Part shown: positions 22,955-30,977 of the stretch, piece by piece
How the letters are laid out: each line of letters opens with the position of its first letter
Numbering within the stretch: position 1 is the stretch's first letter
Assembly: GCF_004000765.1 (NCBI RefSeq)
Contig: NZ_BILW01000035.1
Coordinates: forward strand, 1-64,000
Length of the DNA stretch: 64,000 nt
Source of the DNA: Paenibacillus chondroitinus NBRC 15376
GTDB lineage: Bacteria; Bacillota; Bacilli; Paenibacillales; NBRC-103111
Reading direction: 5' to 3'
Translations under genes and position numbers: made by a program
The notes under the pieces: generated by a model
What the model saw: the letters and a program-made list of their open reading frames with translations, nothing else
Told to the model about the DNA's origin: nothing
Database searches by the model: none

Positions 22955-24034
22955 TTGAATAACAACCAAAAAATCACGCTTCAAGCCACAAGAGGAGCGG
23001 CGGCATTTTTTGTGCTGCTTTTCCATACGTCAGCCATGTCTTTCAAGTATTATCAATACGACTTACTAGGGATCAGCTCGATTGGGAGATCAGGCGGGGT
23101 AGACTTCTTTTTCCTATTAACCGGGTTCCTGCTCTTTCGTACATATGGCCACAAAATAGGGACTCAAATGCCCGTACTCCCCTACTTAACTAAACGTCTT
23201 ATTCGTATCTATCCCTTCTACTGGCTAATCACACTTATTGTGCTGCCTGTCTACTTTTTTGTTCCGAGTTTTGGATACGGCTTTGAGACGGACAAAGATA
23301 CCATTATTAAATCATTCCTGCTGCTCCCTCAAGCACATGGCCCCATACTGCCGGTGGCTTGGTCGTTAAGCTACTTTGTGCTGTTTTACTTGGCTTTCAG
23401 CCTTCTTCTCGCTCTTGGGAAAAAGCCAGCCTTTATTTTCGCTTCAATTTGGATTGCCTTAACTTTATGCCATTTTTTGCGAGTACCACTGATAAGTGCA
23501 GATATCGACCGTCATTTCTATTTAAACTTTCTTTTTAGTGATGTGAACCTGGAATTCATGGCTGGTTGTTTATTGGCCAAATGGGTGGAGCAGCATAGAA
23601 GTAAACATTACAAATGGTTGATTGCGATCGGAATGTTTGGATTTTTACTGATATGGATCAATAACAAATATCAATTTGCTCCTCTTCATAGTTACCTGCT
23701 ATACGTTATTCCGGCCATATTTGTACTGCTCGGCGCTTCCTCCGTACCTGAACGGATTCAGCTGCCGAGGTGGGTTCTTTCCCTCAGCAAACTAGGGGAT
23801 GCGTCTTACACGATTTTACTAACTCATCTGATATTTATCTCCATATTAATGAAGTTAAGCGTGGCTACTCATCTGGTCGATTATTTGGGTCCTCTGCTCA
23901 CAAACTTAATAATTGTTATATGTGTCGTGCCGCTATGTCACATGGCGTACAGATTAGCTGAGAAACCGCTTGTCGCTGGACTTCGCGACGTCATAAAGGT
24001 AAGTCCTTCCCGCTCTTCAAAACCTGTCTCCTAA
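22955..24034 (+). CDS. Membrane acyltransferase, OafA/YrhL (acyltransferase 3) family
   Basis: A 359-residue integral membrane protein with about ten helices. The N-terminal LQATRGAAAFFVLLFHTSAMSFK carries the R and H of the family's catalytic region, RSGGVDFFFLLTGFLLFR is the conserved second motif, and later helices include the usual YPFYWLITLIVLP. It would transfer an acetyl or other acyl group to a surface sugar. TTG start, eight bases after GGAGGA. It lies about 0.3 kb from the glycan locus and may decorate its product, though it is on the opposite strand and has its own terminator. Confidence 0.9.
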   Translation: MNNNQKITLQATRGAAAFFVLLFHTSAMSFKYYQYDLLGISSIGRSGGVDFFFLLTGFLLFRTYGHKIGTQMPVLPYLTKRLIRIYPFYWLITLIVLPVYFFVPSFGYGFETDKDTIIKSFLLLPQAHGPILPVAWSLSYFVLFYLAFSLLLALGKKPAFIFASIWIALTLCHFLRVPLISADIDRHFYLNFLFSDVNLEFMAGCLLAKWVEQHRSKHYKWLIAIGMFGFLLIWINNKYQFAPLHSYLLYVIPAIFVLLGASSVPERIQLPRWVLSLSKLGDASYTILLTHLIFISILMKLSVATHLVDYLGPLLTNLIIVICVVPLCHMAYRLAEKPLVAGLRDVIKVSPSRSSKPVS

Positions 24035-24036
24035 AC

Positions 24037-24079
24037 AAAAAGACTGCTTAAGGCTTTAAGCCCTAGCAGTCCTCTTTTA
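24037..24079. terminator. Bidirectional terminator between the acyltransferase and the 41-aa gene
   Basis: GACTGCT/AGCAGTC with inner GGCTT/AAGCC; AAAAA before and TTTT after. Confidence 0.8.
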
Positions 24080-24086
24080 TTTATCT

Positions 24087-24212
24087 TCACCACATATACA
24101 CAATACCGGCAATAATACCTGCCCAGATCAGGGAACCGAACACCACGCCAACAATCAAACCTTTGCCAATTGAAACGTGTTCATCTTGGTAAGCGTCATC
24201 ATGATCGATCAT
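24087..24212 (-). CDS. Single-pass membrane miniprotein, 41 aa
   Basis: GGGGAGG seven bases before an ATG opens a 41-codon frame. The product starts MIDHDDAYQDEHVSIGKG and continues with one hydrophobic helix LIVGVVFGSLIWAGIIAGIV before ending YMW. The acidic N-terminus likely stays in the cytoplasm. Both the ribosome site and the clean amphipathic layout support a real gene. The terminator at 24037-24079 ends it. I do not recognise the family. Confidence 0.75.
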   Translation of the reverse strand: MIDHDDAYQDEHVSIGKGLIVGVVFGSLIWAGIIAGIVYMW

Positions 24213-24297
24213 AAAAAAACCTCCCCACACTACTTCAGTATATGCTTAGTATGGGGAAGATGTTGACGAATCATGCGGTTGAGGTGAAAAAAATTAA

Positions 24298-25704
24298 TTA
24301 ATATGCATTTTTATTGATAAAGCCATTAATAATCGTTCGCCAAATAATTTTAATATCAAATAAAAAAGTCCAATTTTCAATATAAAAAATATCGTGCTTG
24401 ATACGCTCTTCAATCGATGTGTCTCCACGCAAACCATTGCTTTGCGCCCATCCCGTAATGCCAGGTCGAATATGATGCTTCACCATATACTTCGGAACCT
24501 CTTCCTTGAATTGTTCCACGAAATAAGGACGTTCCGGCCTTGGGCCGACAACACTCATATGACCAAAAAGCACATTAAAAAACTGAGGTAACTCATCCAA
24601 ACTTGTTTTGCGCAGGAAAGTTCCAACCTTTGTGCGCCGCGGGTCATTTTCAACCGTCCACTCCGTATTAGAAGCACTTTCGGGCAACACATTCATGCTG
24701 CGAAACTTATACATCATAAAATTCCTGCGGTTCAGTCCAACCCGCTCTTGCTTGAAAATAATTGGCCCTGGAGAAGTTAATTTAATCGCGATAACCGATG
24801 CAAGCATGACCGGTGCTGTAATGATGATAGCTACGCTAGCAAATATGATATCAAAAGCTCGCTTGAACAGCCGATTTCGGAACTCATCCAGGGGAATATC
24901 CCGCACATTAATGAGCGGCATCTCCGCAAAGTTATCGAAATAAGGGCGTGAAGGCAAGAAATCATAAAAGTCCGGAATAATGAGCGTTTTGACACCAATT
25001 TTCTCGCAGACATTGATGATATGTCCGAATTTACGATGAGCATCCAACGGGAGTGCAATAATGACCTCATCGACTATAGTATCATTCAATATCGATTCAA
25101 GATCGTCGATTTTACCAATAATCGGCTTATAATTCTGGTAAGGGATCTCGTGTTTTTCTTGATAATCATCAAGGAACCCAACAACCTCGTACCCTAGCTC
25201 AGGATGCTGTCTGAGTTTCGTGTAAAACTGTCTACCAAGCGAACCCGCTCCAAGAATAAGGATGAATTGCTTATTATAGCCCTTTTGCCGGACTCGCTTC
25301 AGCGAGATTTTGATCATATAGCGGTAAAAGCTAATAGCTAGGATGTTGTTCACTAAGAAAAGCAACAGATAAGAACGCGAAACGTCTACTTCTTTTAGAA
25401 TAAACAAAAGGCTTAAAAGCAGCAACAAGCTGAATACATGCACTTGAATAATTTTAAATACCTCAAATGAAAACTGCTTTTTTCTTTTTGGCGTATAAAA
25501 ATTAGTCATATAACTGATGAAAATTGCAATTAAGGCGTAACTGACGCTCCACATCAAATAATGCTTAATTGGCAGTGGAGAATCAAAATGAATCCAGCCG
25601 CTTTTAAATTTCAGCCACCAGGAAAGTAAAAATACGAGCTGAATACATATGAAGTCGGCCAGCGCGTAAAGTTGGGTCAAAAAACCTTGACTCTGTCGAA
25701 TCAA
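24298..25704 (-). CDS. Polyprenyl-phosphate sugar-1-phosphate transferase (glycan initiation; WsfP/WbaP-like)
   Basis: A 468-residue polyisoprenyl-phosphate hexose-1-phosphate transferase. Four to five membrane helices, a central Rossmann-like CoA-binding domain (FILILGAGSLGRQFYTKLRQHP), one more helix, then the bacterial sugar-transferase domain with KRAFDIIFASVAI, SPGPIIFKQERVGLNRRNFMMYKFRSM, KTSLDELPQFFNVL and MSVVGPRPERPYFVEQF. It loads the first sugar phosphate onto undecaprenyl phosphate at the cytoplasmic face. In the Paenibacillus alvei slg locus WsfP does this with galactose; which sugar is used here is not readable. TTG start seven bases after GAGGTG. Confidence 0.92.
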   Translation of the reverse strand: MIRQSQGFLTQLYALADFICIQLVFLLSWWLKFKSGWIHFDSPLPIKHYLMWSVSYALIAIFISYMTNFYTPKRKKQFSFEVFKIIQVHVFSLLLLLSLLFILKEVDVSRSYLLLFLVNNILAISFYRYMIKISLKRVRQKGYNKQFILILGAGSLGRQFYTKLRQHPELGYEVVGFLDDYQEKHEIPYQNYKPIIGKIDDLESILNDTIVDEVIIALPLDAHRKFGHIINVCEKIGVKTLIIPDFYDFLPSRPYFDNFAEMPLINVRDIPLDEFRNRLFKRAFDIIFASVAIIITAPVMLASVIAIKLTSPGPIIFKQERVGLNRRNFMMYKFRSMNVLPESASNTEWTVENDPRRTKVGTFLRKTSLDELPQFFNVLFGHMSVVGPRPERPYFVEQFKEEVPKYMVKHHIRPGITGWAQSNGLRGDTSIEERIKHDIFYIENWTFLFDIKIIWRTIINGFINKNAY

Positions 25705-25710
25705 TGTAAA

Positions 25711-26577
25711 TCACCTCGTTGGTTTTAGTTTATTTCTTGCTAAAGAAAGACCGAACTTCAAACCTACACCTATGTAAACCGCCGCATTGGTCAGCCAGGA
25801 ATACTTCTGACGGTAGTGTTTGTTATGAAATAAAATCATCGCACGATGGAATTCATAGATAATTTTATACGGCTTCCTTCGGCTGCTCGCGCCTTTGTAG
25901 TGAATGATTTGCGTCCTAGGGTAATAATAATTGACCCAGCCTGCCTGTTTAATTCTATAACACCAATCTATATCCTCACCATACATAAAAAATTCCTCAT
26001 CCAGCATTCCAACCTGATCAATCGCCTCGCGGCGGATTAACATGAAAGCACCTACTAGTGAATCAATGCCGTATTCCTCGTCTGGATCCAAGTAGCCCAG
26101 CTGGTATTGATTGAAGCGTGGAACTTTCGGGAATAGCTTAGAAAATCCGAAGGCATAGTAAAAGGACGCTGACGGCGTCGGGAAGCCCCTTTTGCAGGCT
26201 TTGTCGAGCGAACCGTCTGGAAGTACAATTTTGCAGCCACTGGCTCCTACGATTGGGTTCTCGTCCATGAAACGCAGCATTGTATCCAGCGTGTCTTGTT
26301 GGACGACGGTATCAGAGTTCAGGAGCAGCACGTATCTCCCTTTTGATTTGCGAATGCCTTGATTGTTGGCTCTTGAGAAGCCTACATTGTTTTTATTGGC
26401 GATACAAACGACTTGGGGGAACTGTTCGTTAACGGACTTAATGATTCCGTCATTCGAGGCATTGTCGATTAAAATAATCTCATAAGTGTATGCTGTAGCT
26501 GACGAAAATACTGACTTTATACAGGCTAGGGTTAAGTCATGTGTTTTGTAATTAACGATAATAATTGATAAATCCAA
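25711..26577 (-). CDS. GT2 glycosyltransferase (rhamnosyltransferase-like)
   Basis: A 288-residue GT-A enzyme. SIIIVNYKTHDLTLACIKSV begins the domain, IDNASNDG and NVGFSRANNQGI are the nucleotide-sugar site, LLNSDTVV holds the DxD-equivalent, and GAFMLIRREA...DEEFFMYGEDIDWCYRIKQAGW is the WbbL-type acceptor motif (ED at the catalytic base). WbbL-like proteins transfer L-rhamnose from dTDP-rhamnose, which fits the rml genes upstream. It has its own TATAAT-type promoter after a terminator, lies six bases before the initiation transferase, and starts with TTG. Confidence 0.88.
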   Translation of the reverse strand: MDLSIIIVNYKTHDLTLACIKSVFSSATAYTYEIILIDNASNDGIIKSVNEQFPQVVCIANKNNVGFSRANNQGIRKSKGRYVLLLNSDTVVQQDTLDTMLRFMDENPIVGASGCKIVLPDGSLDKACKRGFPTPSASFYYAFGFSKLFPKVPRFNQYQLGYLDPDEEYGIDSLVGAFMLIRREAIDQVGMLDEEFFMYGEDIDWCYRIKQAGWVNYYYPRTQIIHYKGASSRRKPYKIIYEFHRAMILFHNKHYRQKYSWLTNAAVYIGVGLKFGLSLARNKLKPTR

Positions 26578-26642
26578 GGGGAAACCTCACTTGTCTTAAT
26601 TTCATTAACCCTATTATAACATGCGAATATTAAAATTAGCCT

Positions 26643-26672
26643 AAAAAAATAAGACTAGCTTGTGCTAATCTT
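26643..26672 (-). terminator. Terminator between the two GT2 genes
   Basis: AAGATTAGC-acaa-GCTAGTCTT then ATTTTTTT (minus strand). The left arm shares bases with the stop codon of the upstream GT2 gene. It may partly separate the rml operon from the initiation genes. Confidence 0.75.
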
Positions 26673-27621
26673 ATGATCTGAACCATTTATTAAGTTCGTT
26701 AGGTGATACTTTTTGCTTATAGCGTATTGATTGTCTCTTCTTCTGTAGATTCGCATATTTACGAAAGAAGTCGGCCCATGCGCCTAGCAGCTTTGGTTCT
26801 CTTAAAAGAGAATAAGCGAAACTAAGGCCTTCGTATATGAAAAGAGGAGCAATATGCTTACACATATTGGAGAGGCTATCGTTCTTCACCATCATTTTGT
26901 AACGGTTTATGTAGGACAGTCTCCTGACAAAAAGCGGCTTACTGCTCCTACCGCCTTCTTTCCAACCTCGTTCATGATAAGCGATTGCAGATGGCTCGTA
27001 CTGAGCCTTCCAACCGAGCAGCTGTGCTCGCCAAGCGACGTCTACATCTTCTTTGTATGCAAAGAAGTCTTCGTCGAAAAACTCGCCATCTAAACTAATG
27101 TCGTTGATCATCTTGCGAGAGTACATGGCCGCGGCGCCTGAGACGCCGAACACTTCCTCAGGTAGCTGAAAGAGATCGCTTGTCTCATGTGCGCCGCGGT
27201 CAAATGCTCTACGAGCTTTGTTGATGATAAGGCCTGTGCTGTCAATGTGCTTTGGATCGGCTTTGAAGAGCAGTTTCCCTGTGGCACTTCCAGCCTGAGG
27301 TGTGTTCTCTAATGCTTCAATTGTCTTAAGAACATAATCTTTATCAAGGACTACGTCTGGATTCAAAATCAGGCAAAAGTCTGTGTCTGTCAATTTTATT
27401 GCTTGATTGTGTCCGCCAGCAAAACCATTGTTTTTGGCATTCTTAACAAGTTGAATCTTGTCAGACCACTTTTTTAATTTTTCAAGCGTGTTGTCTTTTG
27501 AAGCATTATCAATAATAATGATTTGATTTATGGGGTAGGATTGCATGATGACTGCATTTAAGCAGTCGTCGATGTGTTCAGAGCTATTGTAGGTCACTAT
27601 ATGGATACTGACTGTATTCAT
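26671..27621 (-). CDS. GT2 glycosyltransferase (WbbL-like, probable rhamnosyltransferase)
   Basis: A 316-residue GT-A enzyme. Motifs: SIHIVTYNSSEHIDDCLNAV, IIDNASKDN, NNGFAGGHNQAI, LILNPDVVL (metal-binding NPD) and EDFFAYKEDVDVAWRAQLLGW near residue 190. The C-terminal 100 residues are basic and may touch the membrane. It starts one base before rmlD ends, so it is co-translated with the rml genes and probably adds rhamnose to the growing lipid-linked chain. The acceptor sugar is unknown. Confidence 0.9.
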   Translation of the reverse strand: MNTVSIHIVTYNSSEHIDDCLNAVIMQSYPINQIIIIDNASKDNTLEKLKKWSDKIQLVKNAKNNGFAGGHNQAIKLTDTDFCLILNPDVVLDKDYVLKTIEALENTPQAGSATGKLLFKADPKHIDSTGLIINKARRAFDRGAHETSDLFQLPEEVFGVSGAAAMYSRKMINDISLDGEFFDEDFFAYKEDVDVAWRAQLLGWKAQYEPSAIAYHERGWKEGGRSSKPLFVRRLSYINRYKMMVKNDSLSNMCKHIAPLFIYEGLSFAYSLLREPKLLGAWADFFRKYANLQKKRQSIRYKQKVSPNELNKWFRS

Positions 27622-28469
27622 TACTTACTCTCCTCTAGCTCTTTCAAAAATGCTTTCAGCGCTTCCCGCCAAGGTCGCATTTCATCAAAGCCATTTGCAC
27701 GGATGGCTTCATGCTGCATAGCTGAATTTCGTGGTCTCGGAGCTGAGCGTGGAAATTCTTCAGTCGTACAAGGATTTACTTGCACCTTCACTCCACTCTC
27801 TTCGAAAATGGCACAAGCAAATTTAAACCACGAACAAATTCCAGCATTTGAAACGTGAAATATCCCGTATTGTTCCGTCTTTATAAGCTTTTCAAGGAAT
27901 AAAACGAGATCTACCGTATAAGTAGGTGATCCAAATTGATCATTTACTACCATTAAAGAATCACGAGATTTTGCTAAATTGAGCATCGTTTTAACAAAAT
28001 TAGCTCCATAAATCCCATAGACCCAGGAAGTTCTCACAATAAAAAACTTAGACGATAACAGTTGCACATGCTGTTCACCAGCTCTTTTGGACTTGCCGTA
28101 TACACTTTGCGGATTGGCTTCGTCATCTTCTCGATAAGCATTCGTGGCCGTTCCATCAAATACATAATCCGTACTTATATAACAGAATTTGGCCCCGATA
28201 CTCTCTGCTGTGATTGCTAAATTCTTAGTTCCCTGGGCATTAACAAGGAAAGCTAACTCTGTTTCCTTCTCAGCAAGATCAACAGCGGTGTAAGCTGCAG
28301 TATGAATAATCACATCTGGATTTAAGTCTTTAAGAACGTTCTCGCACTGTTTCTCATTCGTGATATCCAACTGTTCTCTACCAAGGCCGTAAACCTCATG
28401 CCTGGTACCTAGAATCTTAACAATATCTCGTCCTAATTGACCGTTAGCCCCAGTCACTAAAATCTTCAT
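27621..28469 (-). CDS. rmlD: dTDP-4-dehydrorhamnose reductase
   Basis: A 282-residue short-chain reductase that makes dTDP-L-rhamnose with NAD(P)H in the last pathway step. MKILVTGANGQLGRDIV holds the GxxGxxG nucleotide motif, YISTDYVFDG and YGKSKRAGEQ carry the catalytic Y-x3-K. An upstream GTG (28478) is in frame, but AGGTG sits six bases before the ATG at 28469, which is chosen. One base separates it from rmlB. Confidence 0.95.
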   Translation of the reverse strand: MKILVTGANGQLGRDIVKILGTRHEVYGLGREQLDITNEKQCENVLKDLNPDVIIHTAAYTAVDLAEKETELAFLVNAQGTKNLAITAESIGAKFCYISTDYVFDGTATNAYREDDEANPQSVYGKSKRAGEQHVQLLSSKFFIVRTSWVYGIYGANFVKTMLNLAKSRDSLMVVNDQFGSPTYTVDLVLFLEKLIKTEQYGIFHVSNAGICSWFKFACAIFEESGVKVQVNPCTTEEFPRSAPRPRNSAMQHEAIRANGFDEMRPWREALKAFLKELEESK

Positions 28470-28470
28470 C

Positions 28471-29487
28471 TTAAACACCTAAACGTTCGCCGTATTGCTT
28501 CGCAAAATATTGTTGGTATTCACCAGTCTGAATTCTTTTCCACCAAACCTGATTATCCAGGTACCAACGAATTGTTTCATGTATACCCGTCTCAAAATTA
28601 TGCTTAGGCACCCAACCCAGCTCATTTGTTATCTTCGTTGCATCAATTCCGTATCGGCGATCATGTCCAGGACGATCTTTAACGTACTGAATTAATGACT
28701 CTGGTTTTCCTAGCTCACGAAGAATAGTCTGTACGATTTGTATATTTGTTCTCTCGTTATTTCCGCCAATATTATAAACCTCACCATTAATTCCTTTATG
28801 TAAAACTAGATCGATCGCACTGCAGTGATCCTCTACATACAACCAGTCACGGATGTTAAGACCATCTCCATATACAGGGAGAGATTTATCACTCAAAGCA
28901 TTAGCAATCATTAATGGGATTAACTTTTCTGGGAATTGATAAGGCCCATAGTTATTGGAACAACGAGTAATGTTCACAGGGAGGCCAAACGTCTCATGAT
29001 AAGATCTAACTAAAAGATCCGAACCTGCTTTACTAGCTGAGTATGGACTGTTTGGAGCAAGAGGGGTTTCTTCTGTGAAAAGACCCGTTTCTCCAAGTGT
29101 TCCATACACTTCATCTGTTGACACATGGACGAATTTCTTAACATTATATTTCCGTGCGGCTTCAAGCAGCACTTGCGTGCCAAGAACGTTTGTTTTCACG
29201 AAAACATCTGGCTCTAAGATGCTCCGATCCACATGCGACTCCGCGGCGAAATGAACGACAGTATCTACGCCTTGTTCGAATAGGCTATCTACAAGCACAG
29301 AGTTTGTAATGTCGCCTTTTACGAAAGAATAATTACTATTTTCTTGGATGGATCTGAGATTTTCCAGATTACCAGCATAAGTTAATGCATCCAAGTTAAT
29401 GATTCGATAATTCGGATAACGATCTAACATATAATGCACGAAGTTACTACCGATAAAACCGGCTCCGCCTGTAACGAGTATTTTCAT
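28471..29487 (-). CDS. rmlB: dTDP-glucose 4,6-dehydratase
   Basis: A 338-residue dehydratase, second step of dTDP-L-rhamnose synthesis. MKILVTGGAGFIGSNFVHYML binds NAD+, FVHVSTDEVYG and PYSASKAGSDLLVRSY carry the catalytic Thr/Asp/Glu and Y-x3-K residues, and DHCSAIDLVLHKG is typical. An ATG two codons earlier (29493) is also in frame; the ribosome-site spacing favours 29487, though not decisively. Confidence 0.96.
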   Translation of the reverse strand: MKILVTGGAGFIGSNFVHYMLDRYPNYRIINLDALTYAGNLENLRSIQENSNYSFVKGDITNSVLVDSLFEQGVDTVVHFAAESHVDRSILEPDVFVKTNVLGTQVLLEAARKYNVKKFVHVSTDEVYGTLGETGLFTEETPLAPNSPYSASKAGSDLLVRSYHETFGLPVNITRCSNNYGPYQFPEKLIPLMIANALSDKSLPVYGDGLNIRDWLYVEDHCSAIDLVLHKGINGEVYNIGGNNERTNIQIVQTILRELGKPESLIQYVKDRPGHDRRYGIDATKITNELGWVPKHNFETGIHETIRWYLDNQVWWKRIQTGEYQQYFAKQYGERLGV

Positions 29488-29504
29488 CAGCATATTATTC
29501 CCAT

Positions 29505-30050
29505 TTAAAAGTTTATTTCCGCATCTTTAAGCAGCGGATGCTTTTGATCTTTATCAGAAAGAATAGGTTTAGATGTTGGCCAATCAATATTTAATTCAGG
29601 ATCACTCCAAAGAATTCCTCTATCGTGCTCAGGCGAATAGTACTCGTCCACTTTGTAAAGCACTTGTGTATTCGGAACAATGGTGCAAAAACCATGAGCA
29701 AATCCCTTTGGAACAAGCAGTTGACGGTTGTTGGCTTCGCTTAGAATAACGCCTACCCACTCGCCAAACGTAGATGAATCTTTGCGAATGTCTACCGCGA
29801 CATCATAAATAGCTCCGGATGCTACTCGGACTAACTTTGTCTGAGCTTTAGGATTCAACTGATAGTGTAGTCCACGTAGTACGCCAGTTTCTACGGACAA
29901 TGAATGATTATCTTGGATGAATTCTTGCCTTATTCCAAGTTCCAGTAACTTTTTACGACTATAGCTTTCCATAAAAAAGCCCCGATTATCTCCATGGACA
30001 TCGGGTTCTAAGATATGCAATCCTTCTAATTTAGTAGAAAAAATATACAT
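29505..30050 (-). CDS. rmlC: dTDP-4-dehydrorhamnose 3,5-epimerase
   Basis: A 181-residue cupin epimerase, third step of the rhamnose pathway. FIQDNHSLSVETGVLRGLHYQL carries the catalytic His (LRGLHYQ), and VPKGFAHGFCTI and YKVDEYYSPEHDRGILWSDPELNI are the conserved sugar-nucleotide contacts. An in-frame ATG six bases upstream (30056) lies too close to the GAGGTG ribosome site, so the second ATG is chosen. Confidence 0.95.
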   Translation of the reverse strand: MYIFSTKLEGLHILEPDVHGDNRGFFMESYSRKKLLELGIRQEFIQDNHSLSVETGVLRGLHYQLNPKAQTKLVRVASGAIYDVAVDIRKDSSTFGEWVGVILSEANNRQLLVPKGFAHGFCTIVPNTQVLYKVDEYYSPEHDRGILWSDPELNIDWPTSKPILSDKDQKHPLLKDAEINF

Positions 30051-30065
30051 CAGCATTTACACCTC

Positions 30066-30809
30066 TTACATTTTAAGTTCCCCGAACTCTTCACCAAACA
30101 ACAGTTCCTTCGCTAGTTCATTGGCTTTAGCTAAAGAGGCATGCGTACCTGCATCTGTCCACCAGCCTTCGAGGATATCATAGGTAAGTGAATTATTTCC
30201 AATATATGCATTATTAACATCAGTAATTTCAAGTTCACCGCGACCTGATGGTTTCAATAACTTAATTATATCAAATACCATGCTATCAAACATATAAATG
30301 CCAGTAACCGCATAATTACTTTTGGGTTGTTTTGGTTTTTCTTCTACAGAAACGATTTTATTTTCTTGCAATTCAGGAACCCCGAATCTCTGCGGGTCTC
30401 TAACTTCTCGGATCAGTATCTTAGCACCTTTATCTTGAACACTAAAGTTATCTACAAATGGAACGATGCTGTCCTCAAAAACATTATCTCCAAGGATCAC
30501 TACCATTTTGTCCTTACCAACAAATTTTTCTGCAAGACCAAGAGCTTGGGCAATACCACCTGCTTCATCCTGTACTTTATAGGTGAATGATACACCAAGC
30601 TCCTTACCACTGCCTAGTAGGTTTACTACATCCCCCATATGTTCTTTGCCGGTTACGATCAGGATATCATTGATATCAGCCTGCTTTAGTTTAGCAATAG
30701 AATGGAATATCATAGGATATTTCCCTACAGGAAGTAGATGTTTATTTGTCACTTTTGTGAGCGGGTACAAACGCGAGCCCGTCCCACCTGCGAGAATAAT
30801 TCCTTTCAT
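30066..30809 (-). CDS. rmlA: Glucose-1-phosphate thymidylyltransferase
   Basis: A 247-residue nucleotidyltransferase, first step of the rhamnose pathway. MKGIILAGGTGSRLYPLTKVTNKHLLPVGKYPMI is the active-site loop, and VILGDNVFED, REVRDPQRFGVPE and EEKPKQPKSNYAVTGIYMFD are characteristic. It is about 45 residues shorter than the enterobacterial RmlA, as in the compact Firmicute type. A frame opens with a TTG at 30821, but that codon precedes GGAGG, which is the ribosome site of the ATG at 30809. It opens the rmlACBD-GT2 operon. Confidence 0.95.
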   Translation of the reverse strand: MKGIILAGGTGSRLYPLTKVTNKHLLPVGKYPMIFHSIAKLKQADINDILIVTGKEHMGDVVNLLGSGKELGVSFTYKVQDEAGGIAQALGLAEKFVGKDKMVVILGDNVFEDSIVPFVDNFSVQDKGAKILIREVRDPQRFGVPELQENKIVSVEEKPKQPKSNYAVTGIYMFDSMVFDIIKLLKPSGRGELEITDVNNAYIGNNSLTYDILEGWWTDAGTHASLAKANELAKELLFGEEFGELKM

Positions 30810-30977
30810 TTCGTCCTCCAAGTTTATTAGATTTTTACAATCCTGTAGTTAATTCTTACTGCTTTTAAATATTCCTAATAGAGACAGGAGTATTCGATTG
30901 ACTACAAAATACAAATTGTAATTTCCCAGCAAATAATCGGTTTAAATTCAATCAGCCCTTAACTTGCATTTAAAATA

